Assembly: GCA_003971905.1 (NCBI GenBank)
Contig: RSEE01000020.1
Location: forward strand, 310,001-374,000
DNA: 64,000 bases
Source: Moniliella sp. 'wahieum'
Lineage: Eukaryota > Basidiomycota > Moniliellomycetes > Moniliellales > Moniliellaceae
Direction of reading: 5' to 3'
This document shows positions 35,281 to 46,514 of the stretch, one piece after another; positions within the stretch are counted from its first letter, which is position 1; each line of letters begins with the position of its first letter. The translations under genes were made by a program, and so were the position numbers. A model generated the notes under the pieces. It saw only the letters and a list, made by a program, of their open reading frames with translations, searched no databases and was not told the origin of the DNA.

Positions 35281-35294
35281 TAGGGTTGCCCTAC
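35281..35294. promoter_or_regulatory. Inverted TAGGG/CCCTA box upstream of eS24
   Basis: TAGGGTTGCCCTA is an inverted repeat with a 3-nt spacer, 116 bp upstream of the eS24 start codon. It resembles the element between uL23 and uL22. GTCACATGTCAGGGTTAT follows within 20 bp. Confidence 0.5.
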
Positions 35295-35525
35295 CGCCAG
35301 CTGTCACATGTCAGGGTTATCCAATACGTTGTCTCTCGCATCAACCAGCGGCTCACGTGATGCGTGCGCGTGATCCAACGCTACAAAGACAGAATGCAGG
35401 CACCGGTGGCGATGTCCTTGTCCCTGCCACAGCAATCTAGCTACCGCCATTCACATCACTAGTCATTGCCCAGCCGCTCAACCTCGCGCTTTCATCCCGG
35501 TATGGTACAAATGGACCCAAAAGGG

Positions 35526-36334
35526 CTAGACAAACTTGACACCTTCTCCGCCCGACAAGCCCTGATCGGCAGTAAAAATCTGCGCACGCCCCGATTTAGT
35601 CAAGTCGTTCAGTGCGGCGCGCAGCAGCGGCAGGGGAAGGTTGCGATGTTCTGTGAGCAACCAAGCAGTCAGTACGGATGAGCCAGCAGAGGATGAGGGC
35701 AGAGACGGCGGCTTTGGACTTACCAGTGGTCTGGACATGTGGCCCCTCCGTGAGCTCAAAAAGAGTCATGATCGACTTGTTTTGGCCAGTTTCCTTTACC
35801 TGCCGGGGCGAGACCAAGCGAAGCGGGTCAGCAACAAGGGTAGAAAATGGTAGCAGTGACAGAAGACGTACCCAGTTGTAGATGATCTCCCCCCACTCTT
35901 CTGGTCGGCGCCAGAAGATCCAGAAGCGGGTAGCATCGTCCTTGGCCTTCTTTCCGGTAAGAATCGGGCCGCGGCCGTCATCCCACGCGGCCTGACCTGA
36001 CTGAACCAGATGGGCAGCAATGACGCGGGCAAATGCCGGGTTAATACGGCGGTTGATGGTCTGGTTGAAGAACAAGTCCGATCCAAGCGTCAGACCGCCT
36101 TGTCGCTGTTCGTTTTCAGCAGGAGGTGCCTCGGTCAAGTTCCACGTAAAAGGCGCGGTGCTGTCGCGCATAACTCAAGATCAAGTTGGTCCAGGCATCG
36201 AGTTGAGCGCTCGCCGTTTCAACGTGGGGCTGAGGAGTGAAAAAAGGAGGGAAAGAGTAGAGGCTGGGCCAGACAAAGCTCGAGGGGCCGGTGGGGGCGG
36301 CAACACGCGGGAAAGCAACAGATGGTTGGGACAT
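35526..36334 (-). CDS. VPS25: ESCRT-II subunit Vps25
   Basis: From ATG 36332-36334: MSQPSVAFPRVAAPTGPSSFVWPSLYSFPPFFTPQPHVETASAQLDAWTNLILSYARQHR. This contains the PPF motif and first winged-helix start typical of Vps25. Then INRRINPAFARVIAAHLVQSGQAAWDD and ATRFWIFWRRPEEWGEIIYNW. Intron 35800-35871 is followed by VKETGQNKSIMTLFELTEG, intron 35651-35723, then HRNLPLPLLRAALNDLTKSGRAQIFTADQGLSGGEGVKFV, the second winged helix. The WIFWRRPEEWGEIIY block is diagnostic. Vps25 connects ESCRT-II to Vps20 on endosomes during multivesicular-body sorting (family knowledge). One frame change near 36160 separates the N-terminal helix from the rest. Confidence 0.92.
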
Positions 36335-36964
36335 CCGAATCGTAAGCTGATCAGGGACGGGAGGCAGGTGGGAACCCGAGTGCGGCTCTGCGACGGGGGG
36401 ATGAGAGTAGAGCAATGGTTACGCACGACACGACAAAGGTGACGAAGCGGAAGAAGGCACGGCGAGACACGGCACGTTCCTCCTCAAGCGTACGGGCTGC
36501 GCTGAATATGCGCCGCAAGTTGGGGAAGGCCATACGCTTGGCCCTGTGGGCGATACAGACGATGTGCGAACGGCGGGCGATGGAGCAGCCGCAGAGCGAG
36601 TGGTAGGCGCAGGAGGCGCTTTGGCTACCTCGCTCCCCCAAGATAAGGGGGGCCTGCCAGGGCCTGCCTCCTAAGGCCCAAGGGCGCTCGCTGCCCATTC
36701 CGCCATTCCGCCCCGCGGCAGGCCAAGGGCAGGCTTTCTGAAATGGACGAACCGGGGGGAGGCCCTGAAAAGACATGGCCGTATTCATTTCCTCTTTCTT
36801 CTATCGTCAGCTCTGGGAGAAACAACAGATGGCATTCGTCTCTACCTCTCGATGGGCCACAACAGTAAAGGGAGACGTCATGGATGATGGGAAGATGGGT
36901 TGGCAAACGCAGGGCTAAAACACGGAGGACATCACACGATGACACGGCCAGATGTTCTCGTCCA
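36335..36964. other. Intergenic between VPS25 and ATG11
   Basis: This is the VPS25 promoter side and the ATG11 3' flank. A 60-codon frame (36533-36351, minus) ends 17 bases before the VPS25 ATG and could be an upstream ORF if transcribed; nothing else supports it. A short inverted duplication, GGGGCCTGCCAGGGCCTGCC, is at about 36649-36668. Confidence 0.4.
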
Positions 36965-39900
36965 TCAACGTTTGGAATGGAGGAAAATGCACATGCGATG
37001 CCTGCTCTGTTCCTGCTCAAGGCAAAAGCCGCCGGAGCGATTCAGAAGCGGTGGAAGATCGACTAGCTGGCACAGTCGGCGTAGGCCGCTTGAAGGCCAA
37101 TCCGCCCTGTGCCGCGGCAAGGTGGGAGACCGATGAACGACACTGCTCTCCCCCTCATTCGAAGGGCGATTTTCCTCGGCTTCCCATTGTGGCCCAAGCT
37201 CCTGTCCTTCTTGTGGGGTGGCCAAGCCGGGACCGGCAAAGGGGGTGCTGCTAGCCAGCCCATAGTTCTCTGCTGCAATCGCCGATCCAGAGACCGATGT
37301 TGCCGGACCCGAGACCGATGCCAAGGCCAATTGAGCAGCCGCTCTGGGACCCTTGGCAGAGATGGAAACTACGCTGTGCGCCGCACTTGCCGTCGAACGT
37401 CCCGAATGGGAACGAGCGCCAAAGGAGCCTGGGGTACTCCCTGGGTTGGACAGCTTCCGCTTGCTCTGCTTCGACCGACTGTGCGGGTGCACGACATGGG
37501 ATGGGACTGGGGACCCCGACGGCACACCTGCCGTTCCTGTCTCTGTTACTGCCGCGCTTAGGGCCTCGCCTCCCGAAGCGAGCACGCCAATTTGAGGGGA
37601 AGGCAAGGACCCCGACTGTGGGGCCCGACCGAGTGTACCCATGTTCAACGATCTCGGCCTCGATCCCAAACCAAGAGGAGAGGCAGATACGCCCACATCC
37701 GACACAGCTGGCGGCAGTGCTGAAGCTGGCGACGACGAGAAAGGGTTGGTGACATCAGCTGGGATGGAGCTCACCCTGGCGCGACGGGGGATCGGGACGG
37801 CTACTGCGGCGGTGGCGCCATCAGGTGCGAATCGCACCGAGGGAGACCGGTTCTGGCGGCAATCAAAAGCTGCTAGTGGGGCAGAGACAGGGCGCAAAGA
37901 AGGGGGCGGCCCACGGTGTCCAGAATCCCGCCACTGGAAGTGCCACCACCTTGGTTTGCCGCTATGGCTGCTCCCGGCGAGGTACCGGCGCTCCTCGAAC
38001 CAGGCGAGGAGGCTCTCAGGCCCACTGCGCCCACTCCTGCAGGATTGGTGAATCTTCTGGACAAGTTGGGATGTACCTCCGCGCGCGAGTCATCCATGGG
38101 CGCACTCGCCACGGGTGTAACAGGATCCGGGATTTTGGGCTCCAGTTCAGGTGTGGAGACGACATGGGACAGTGGCTGGGGGGGAAGTAGCGGGCTGAGG
38201 AGGAGGAGCCACCCGGGATCCCAAAGGTGGTGTCGTTCGTGGTCGAGGCGGTGGGCTTGCGCGTGTCGCCTGCCCCGGTGCTGAAGGAATAGAGGGGGTA
38301 GACGGTAATGCAGTGGCTGGATTCGATGGGGCGTGGTACTCCACCGCATCCAGAACATAGTATGTAAGCCCTATCGGGAGACGGAAGGGGTTCGTCATAA
38401 CTGTCTCGAAGTCGTCAGGATGAGTGGGGGATGCATGGGATGCGGCCGAGTCGTCGTTGGCGGGTACCACCACCAGAGGCTCGGCCGAGCCAGCAGTATA
38501 GACTGCCACTCGGGTCACGCGCGCCACAAGCCAATGTTTCCCATGGACGAGGGAGGCCGTGTGCGCGGCACTTTCTTCCGGCCCAGCTGAGAACTGGGGA
38601 GGCAGGGTGTTCAAAAAGTGGTGCGGCGCGGAGACGTTAAACGCAGCCCAGGACGGAGCCGTGGAGGGCGGCCCGCCCGTGTTAGAGTCACGCGTAGGAA
38701 GAAGAGAGCCAAATCACCGGGAAGGAACGAGGTAAAAGCTAGATGATCGCCATCTGGCCGAGTGAAAAACGGTCGAGCATGAGCAGGAAGCGCATGCACA
38801 AGGGCCCGACTCGATGAGATGGGCTGGGGAATGGATGTCGTGGGAGGCGGTAGGGAAGTACCGGCGCCCGCGGCACCCAAGTTACCTAATGGCGTGGTAG
38901 CGGCTGCCCCACTACGTGTGCGCACGCGGTCGAGATTGTCCTTGACCGAACGGTAGGCCTTCGTCCACTTCTTTACTACTCGCACCAGGCTCTCTAGCTT
39001 GACCTTTGCCTCAGAGGAGATAGTCGACGGAGTAAAGACAGCGTACACATGTCCCAGCGCCAACTCGAGATCGAGCAAATCTTGATCCATAGCGCCAAAG
39101 TCCAAGTGCCCGTCCCCTAACACACGGTCAGGGGCAGTCATCACGCTAGCCTTGTCCACTGATTCGGTGTCCCACCGATCTTTTTCATATGTCCGTCCTC
39201 GAGATGGCGAAGATAGGGGCTTGCGTTCATCCGAATGTGTGGCAGCCAAAGACTTTGCACCAACCGGCCTTCGACCGGTTTCGGGAGTAGAGAGAACCCT
39301 GAACCGGGGATGGCCGTCAACGTAGCAGAGGTAAACGGTTGGTGCGTGACTGGGACCGACCTCGGCGAGAATGCGGGAGAGCTATGTTTACCCAAGGAAG
39401 CAGGCCCACCAGTGTTGTGGTTCCGGCGAGAAACATCCGCCGCCGATTTGGAGCGTGGGCCACAACCAACGAGGTATCCTTCGCGGGCATAGTCTGAGCA
39501 GCAGCTGGCACGCCATCTTGGGTGCAAGGGCCACCAAGGCTGTAATTAACTCCTGTGACGCCGCGTCCTGAGCGTGATCTAGCTTGGCGTCCTCTCCGCT
39601 TGAGGGCGCGCCAGATGTGGAAACCAGACCATCTCGCGATGGAGAGGTTGCTGTGGACGCTGGGGCCATAGAGGAATGCGCTGAGGCCCGACTCGCCAGC
39701 GCGGGCATGGCCAAGAGTGCTGCTCGGACAGCTAGGAGAGAATGTGCCCACTGAGCTGATGCTGATAGCAGCGCTATGTACCGTTCATTTGCCGTTGCCG
39801 CCGCCGTATCTGCAGCCTGCCTTGCCCGCTCGGCAGAGTCTACGCGGCGAGTTAACTGGACATGGTCTTCGTCGGCAGCCGAAAGTTGCGCCCTCAAAGC

Positions 39901-42636
39901 GGCCAATGCCTCTGTCAAAGCATCAGCGTCTGCCGCGGCGGCACGAGCTGCTCGGCGTGCCGAACCCAGGTCGCGCGTGGCCGAGTCCACATCCACCTGT
40001 AGTCTGGCAACCAAGGCAGCGTCAGCATCCGCCTCAGCCCGGGCTGACCGCTTGATCCGTTCTTTCTCATGCTCAGTTCCTTGTAGCCTCTTGCTGCCGG
40101 ATAAGTTGGGCACGGAGAGACACCACTTCTGCGCGGAGCTCGGCCGCCTCAGTCTGGGCGGCAACCAACTCAGCACGATGCAGAGGTGACCTCGGGAACC
40201 TGCTTAGCCTTGGCTTCCGCCGCAGCTTGGGCGGCCTGAGCGGCAGCGACCAGATCGACCTGATTTGCACCTCGTGCTGGGCTGCGGCGAGCGACTCTTC
40301 CAGTTCAGAAATGCGTAGCGCATCGTCTTCGGCGGCTTGATGGGCTCGCGATCGGCGCGGCGGAGTGACTCAAGCTCCTTCTGCTGAGCCTTCATGACAT
40401 CGGACAAATTCAGATAATGTTGTTGCGCAGTGTCCGCTTGGGCACGAAGATGGCGCACGGTTGCTTGGAGCTCCTCCATCTCGGCCGCTTTGCGATGTGC
40501 TTCTCCTCGGTCGCGGGTTACTGTTTCCAAGGCATCATCCCGCTCTTCCCGCATCGACTGTAAAGCCGCCCGGTGCTCTTTACGCTCTTGTAGCAAAAGC
40601 CGCTTGAGCGCCCGAGGGCGAGCAGGCAATTCTTCTTCATTCGTTTTATTGTGCGCCTCCAACAGGTCCGACCTCTCTTCAGGATCGGCCCCGTCCGTAT
40701 AAGTGGAGGTGGAGGAGACATCGCTGGCGTCTTCCCCCAGAAGGTGCGCCTCGACTAGGTGCTCAAAATGCTCTGATACCCCATCCAGCTCGACCAGAAG
40801 CTCATTTAAGAGCTCGCGTGTTGCTTGGGTGGGACTCGGGCTCGTCCCGGCAATGACAGATTGTTGGGTATCAGATGAGGGGTTTTGAAAGTCGCTACTG
40901 GTGGCATCAGGGACAGTGACAACGTTGAATTATACTCATTGCCCAGGCCTGGCGGAGAGGTGTGAGGGGCGGGCCATACCCAAGAGTTTGATCAATGTGG
41001 TCAAGGAGGTCCAAAAGTTCATAAATGTGTTGTCGACTGGGCCGGGTACTGGGCGGCTCAGATTCGGTGCGCTCTGTCTTGATGTGCAAGCTGGGTGGGG
41101 GCTTGTCCAGACCACGGATTTCCCAGGGTAAGTGTTTGCGATGGTCGTGGTCGTACTTTTTGCGCTTTCGATGATCATCCATACTGAAGTCGACCATTAG
41201 CTGAGCAAAGGCGGTGGAGTGGTCCAGGAACGCCTGGGTAAACTCGGCACGACGAACCCGTTCCGCGATTGTGGCACCATACGCAGGTAGGATGGAGACA
41301 AGCCGTTGGAGGTAGCGAAAGTATTCTACCTTGGTTGGTCCGTCAGGCGTAGGGGGGATGGGAAGTGTATCTTGAGCAATCGCGATTTCACCACCATAGT
41401 CAGCATAAACGCTTTGCAGATGAGAAATATCAGAAAGGTGATGGACCGCAGCAGTACGAGCCGTATTCAGCTCGGCGGTGAGACGGCGGATGGCGTCGCG
41501 AGCCACCTCGTCACAAAGGAGTAGCTCGTCGGTTGCCATAGCCAAGGACCCGAGCTCGGCATCACTCAGCTTATCTGCCACGGGCCATCCATTCTGGTCG
41601 GGCGAAGCAACCCCAAACATATACTGCGCCAACTCTTGTGTCCGCCCCGATGCTTGAACTGCCTCATCTCTGGAGTCACTTGCAAACTGCGTCGAGGCGG
41701 GGCCCGCCTCCTCTTGCAAAGCGGTCATGGTAGCTTGGTGTTGTTTCCCATTTTCCTCAATCACCTCGATCTGGTGCAACATTTTATCGTACACAGCTTG
41801 ACCTTGTGCCGCCACGCTACGCATGCGGTCCTTGTTAATCCAACTGCTGAGCGTACGCGTCGGGGGAGGGGACTGAAATGAGCTTTCAGTGCTGCTAGAG
41901 CCAGCCCCGTGGGAAGAAACAGACACAAGAAGCAGCTCGGGGCGAACGCTGACGAGGTCCAAGGCAGCCAAGGCACCCTCATAGGCATCAAGCAAGGCAC
42001 GCATCCGAGCGAGCTCGAGACGACAGGAGCTCTGCAGAGCATTGGACGCTTGCTGAATGCTTTCGGCGTGTTGGATCAAGTTGTATAAAGCAACCTGAGA
42101 ACCCTTGCGGACAACATCCATGCTGTTGAACAAGGCCTGAGCTCGCTCAGCATGAACAACAATGATGGCCACAGCACGTTCCGCATATGCCAGTAGCTCT
42201 TGTAGTGAGTTTGGTGTTGGAGGGCGGGCAACTTGCATCGCTGGGCACAAAGGCAAGGGGGGGTCAGTTTGTCAGTTTATTGAGCATGGAAGCAGACAAC
42301 ATACCTCCGAGAGCCGGTTCGAGAACAAGGGGCTCCTGGAGCGACGGGGCGACATGATCGGGTTCGGCTGACAAGATGTCGCGAGAAAGACAAAGAGATC
42401 GGGGTCGGAGCGGAGAGAGGGCACCTGCTGAGATGCAGCAGGGGATAGATCGGTGAGCTGGGCAAGGAGGTCATCGGTGAGCTGGGCCCCGTCGTCGGTG
42501 ATTATAATGACGGCATCGGCAACGATGCCAGTGACGAGCGACACCACGTCGGCCAGTGCATTGACAGAACCAAAGGCGCGCAGGGGCTGGTCGAGCTCGT
42601 GGACGACGACGCCATCGTGGCGCTGTAGACGTGCAT
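36965..42636 (-). CDS. ATG11: Autophagy-related protein 11 (selective-autophagy scaffold)
   Basis: ATG 42634-42636 starts MHVYSAT. After a one- or two-base frame change this becomes DGVVVHELDQPLRAFGSVNALADVVSLVTGIVADAVIIITDDGAQLTDDLLAQL, the ubiquitin-like N-terminus of Atg11. A 64-bp intron (42241-42304) leads into an Atg17-like region, LQELLAYAERAVAIIVVHAERAQALFNSMDVVRKGSQVALYNLIQHAESIQQAS. A long coiled coil rich in Ala/Glu/Arg lies at about 40660-39400. Then comes the C-terminal ATG11 domain: GDLALFF, NTLPPQFSAGPEESAAHTASLVHGKHWLVARVTRVA, NPFRLPIGLTYYVLDAVEY. A Pro/Ser-rich tail ends near 36965. Span 5.7 kb, about 1,850 codons. Atg11 bridges cargo receptors to the Atg1 kinase complex (family knowledge). 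Several frame changes occur, mostly in coiled-coil and tail regions. Confidence 0.88.
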
Positions 42637-43158
42637 GCTGCACCAGGGCAGGCGTCGTGTCGTCACACACACGCCGCACTTGGATGAAGGGTGGGGGGAG
42701 GGGAGGGGGTGGGAAACGCGGAGTCGTAGGGGCGCCCGATGGAGGGGGGATGGGAGGGGCGATGGGGGGCGATAGAGGCGGCGGTGGAGGTGGCGTCGGA
42801 GGTGGGGGTGGGGGAGGGTGGCACGGGCGCAGGTTGAACGTTGAACGTACCGAATCCATTACTCGACGAGACTGAGTACCAGAGAGCAGTCTGATAGCCG
42901 TCACGTGATGCCACCGCCCAATTCCGCGGGGTCACCTGTTATCAACTTCCGTTCCGCCTGGCGCGTCAACTGACGACTGAGACTGACATGTGACATGCAT
43001 GCGCTGACAGGCCGTGTTGCAATTTGAAATGCGCAGGCGGGCTTCTGCGGCTCTCAAGAGGTGGGCATCACCCACCGGGTGGCATCACACATCGTCCATG
43101 GCCCAGCGTGCTTTTTTTTGGTCTGCTCGTCCGGGCCACCGCGGGCGGTGAAGGGACG
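42637..43158. promoter_or_regulatory. Divergent promoter region ATG11 / Rieske-DUF455 gene
   Basis: Just upstream of ATG11 is a G-rich plus strand (42688-42820), C/T-rich on the ATG11 sense strand. Beyond it is GGTTGAACGTTGAACGTAC (42832-42850), the inverse of the motif cluster before the DUF1769 gene. GACATGTGACATGCATG at 42987-43003 is a copy of the recurrent CATGTGACATG motif. Confidence 0.5.
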
Positions 43159-45165
43159 ATGAGGGCTGCCGCACGCAGCCAGCTGGGCCACCACCACTTC
43201 TTCTGCCCCGCCTCGCGTCCGCTCCGCCAGAGGGTGTTTGGCCCGCACCGACTTCTCCCCACGCTTGCCCGCCCCGCCGCCGCCGTCCGCCCCATCACCA
43301 GCATGCGTCCCGCCGCCACCAGCCTGGCCCCTCCCCAGCCTCCTCAGCCCCCGTCCTCTCTCCCTGCGCTGCCTGGGTTTGTCCAGGTCGCCTCCCTCGA
43401 TGCCCTGCACGAGTCAGCACGCCATCATATCACCCTCCGCCACCGCGGAACAGGCGAATACCACAACCTCCTTCTCTTCACCTTCCCCCCCGCTGCCGGC
43501 TCCGCATCTTCTACGCCGCGTCTCTACTGCATGGAAGCCGCCTGTCCGCATGTGGGTGCGCCGCTGGAGAATGCGCACGTCCATCCCGCCGATCCCGATT
43601 CTGATGTCGAGTCCCCTAGTCTTGAACTGGCTGATGTGGAGGACATGGTAGTTGTCTGTCCCTGGCACGAGTACGACTTTAACCTGCGCACAGGCGAAAG
43701 CAGCCATGGGCTGAACGCATGCGTATACGACGTCAAAACAGTAGTCTCGCCGCAAGGAAGCAGCATTTGGATTCAAACGCCCAAGCCTCACGATACGGCT
43801 GCTGCCGTCCAGGATGACGATTGGGAGCTGATCGAGCGGAGACCCGTGAGTGAGTCCTTCTCACACCAATTTGCTGCTGTACAATCTCGCGTGGACCCGG
43901 CCGAGGCAATGGACAAGCTGGCCATCGATACCCAAGAGCCCGTCCCGACACATCTCCAACCAGCTTTGCTGCTGAGGTAGCAGCGGTGCCCAGCCCCGAT
44001 CCATCCCCCACTACGTTGGTCGAATGGGCCTGCCTTGTCCTCCGCTCGCCCGAGCCCGCGCGCAAGGTCGCCTACACTCAGCAAGCGGTGCGCGAATTTC
44101 GCGACGGCACAATTCGCAGTATCGGCGGAGGTCTCCCTCGTTCCCGTCCTTCCGACGAACAAGGTCCTGTCTATCGGCCTCATTCCAAGTTTCTGATGGC
44201 CAAGGCTGGATGCCTCCGCTGCCCGACCGGGACGCGGAGATTAACCAAGCTTACGAACAACAATGGGAATGGCGCCGTCCTCCGAGCCAAGTTCCCCCTC
44301 ACACCCCACCAAGGGAAGATACAACCCAAATGATGGACCCGACTCAGATGGCGCGTAGGGGAAAGGGGGGGTCCCAAGGTAGTCGGATCAAGATGCTGCA
44401 CAGCCTGGCCAACATCGAACTTTGGGCCATCGACCTGGCGTGGGACATTATTGCACGAGGACAAGAACTAGCACATCGCCACTCATTCGCATATTTCCAC
44501 CCGCTTGGGGGAGAAAAGGCGCCCAAACTACCATCCCAGTTCTTTGCTGATTTTGCCAAGGTCGCTGAGGACGAAGCCAAGCACTTTAGTCTGCTTCAAG
44601 AACGGCTTTGGGCACTGGACAGGATCCGTTTTGGCCAATTGCCGATCCACGCCTCCCTCTGGGATAGTGCGTTGGAAACATGTCATTCCCTTACCGCCCG
44701 TCTGTCGATCATCCACCTTGTCCACGAGGCTCGAGGGCTGGACGTCAACCCACAAACGATTGCTAAATTTGAGCGGGCTCAAGACATGCCAAGCACCGAG
44801 GTGCTTCGTATTATCCACATGGATGAGGTCACCCATGTGGCTGCGGGCCATCGTTGGCTCACGTGGCTCTGCCACAACGCCTCTTCCCCCACCTTAAACC
44901 CAGTGCAAGTGTTCCGCGACGAAGTCAAGTACAATTTTGTAGGCCGTCTCAAAGGACCGTTTAATGGCCCTGACCGTGCAAAGGCAGGCTTGGTACGTCT
45001 CCCGCGTCCCCATCGCATGATGATTCCCACTGACTCCTCTTTCTTTCACAGGCAAAGGACTGGTATGAGGGCCTTTACGGTGAGAAACCCCCACGGGCTA
45101 AGGATGCTCCGATCGTGGGCGTCCGGCGCGCTGAGGTATCCCATGGCGAACGGATTGAGACTTAG
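43159..45165 (+). CDS. Rieske [2Fe-2S] and DUF455 (ferritin-like) fusion protein
   Basis: The N-terminus from ATG 43159 is basic and Pro-rich, possibly an organellar leader (ATG 43303 is an alternative). The Rieske domain shows the cluster ligands in CMEAACPHVGAPL and VVCPWHEYDFNLRTGES (C-x-H and C-x2-H). The second half is DUF455: TLVEWACLVLRSPEPARKVAYTQQAVREFRDG, GRRGKGG-type linker, then RIKMLHSLANIELWAIDLAWDIIARG, FFADFAKVAEDEAKHFSLLQERL, LSIIHLVHEARGLDVNPQTI and IIHMDEVTHVAAGHRWL. The Glu/His pairs are the usual di-metal ligands of that ferritin-like fold. A 59-bp intron (44993-45051) precedes AKDWYEGLYGEKPPRAKDAP. A missing T near 43966 and another frame change near 44200 look like consensus errors. 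Probably an iron-dependent redox protein; the reaction is unknown. Confidence 0.85.
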
Positions 45166-46514
45166 ATCCGGAGGCTGGACGGAGTTTAGCCTACCCCATT
45201 TGTTCTCGACCTATCTTGATCTTTGCCCGCTATCACTTCCTGTCTGCATTACCAAAAATTGGACGCCACATCTGTACGAAATGTGTATTGAGGCCATGAA
45301 GCCTGAGGTTAGCCTAATTAGATCCAAGAGAGCATCAGGACAATAAAACAAAGTTAAAGTACCGGGCGGGTGGTCAGCTCGCAGAGGACCGCTCCGGTGA
45401 CCCCCCCAGTGACCACATGGAGCGGCCCCCCGCTTTGTGCTGACTTTTGGCTGACAAATTTCCCCGCATTCCCTTTTCTTCGCCATAACTAGTAACTGAA
45501 AAGGCGGTTCTTCATTGGCCCGTTTTCTTTCGCCCATCGTCCGTTACTGCACCCACTCCAAAGGGCATAATACCTCCCAGATGATATATAGACCTGCAGG
45601 CGTAACCCCGAAGGTGCACCCCAGGCTGAAGCTAGCAAGTACTACTTATTTTATTGGGGTGATGGTGTAGGGCGCTACTTCTTGCGGTGCTAATAGTAGT
45701 ATTACTGCACCGTGTGAGTGTTGCTCCGAACTGACCTTTGGCGTCACAGAATTTATCGAAGAAAGAGGGGGGTCCTGGCCTGCTGGCCCGAAGGCCTCTT
45801 GGTTGCGTTGGCCCTGGCGATACAGATAGAAGGACTCCAGATGCGCGAGCCTGCTGCTTTGTCCCCCCATGTTTCACACGTTCTGCAAATGCTATACGGA
45901 TTCAGAAGAAATGGTGCATATTTTCTTCTATGGGAGGTGCAGAATGAGAGTGTGGGCATAATGTGGGAAGGGAAAACGGTCAATGACGCCAGTCACGGCT
46001 ACTAGTAGTCAGCGGCGAGAGACCATGCGTGCTCGCAGATGTGGAGAGTTCTCTATGTCTCCATAGGCTTAAACACATCTACTTCTGTGTCACGGTACCG
46101 ATCGCGGTATATAGCCCCTCCCGTGAGACGTACTGCATGAAAGGTACAACTCGGAAATCGTTCAAACGAGAGGGGGGCAGGGGCCTGTTGTACATATATC
46201 CTTGGTGGTACCTAACCATTCGGGTACTCTTTTTTATCGACCTACTGCCCAGCAGCCGGCGCCATATGCTCCAGCACGACCACGCACGCGATAGAAAGAA
46301 GAATGAACGACCAAGCTCTCACCCTGTCGCTAACAAGGCGAGCCACCTCATCACAGCAGCACGCACGGCGGAGTATTGCAAACTGGCTGCCGTTTATTCT
46401 TCTTTTTTTCTCGCTTCAGGTGTGCATCTCTATATAAAGAGGCACAATCTGCCACTTCTTCTGGTGTAAGTTATCCCACCCATCACATTCGGGCACGCCT
46501 CTACTCGAAGCGCA
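45166..46514. other. Intergenic, no supported gene
   Basis: No conserved frame or RNA gene is seen. The last 200 bases before the CobW gene are T/C-rich and contain TATATAAAG at 46430-46438, a possible TATA element 77 bp before the start codon. Confidence 0.5.

Noticed and set aside
36351-36788. 145-codon minus-strand frame immediately upstream of VPS25
   Set aside because: No recognisable domain and Arg/Pro-biased. At most its last 60 codons might be an upstream ORF of VPS25.
43966-43980. TAG ending the Rieske domain as a genuine separate gene
   Set aside because: Restoring one T of a short T run joins the Rieske domain to the DUF455 domain in frame, and this fusion architecture is known in fungi.
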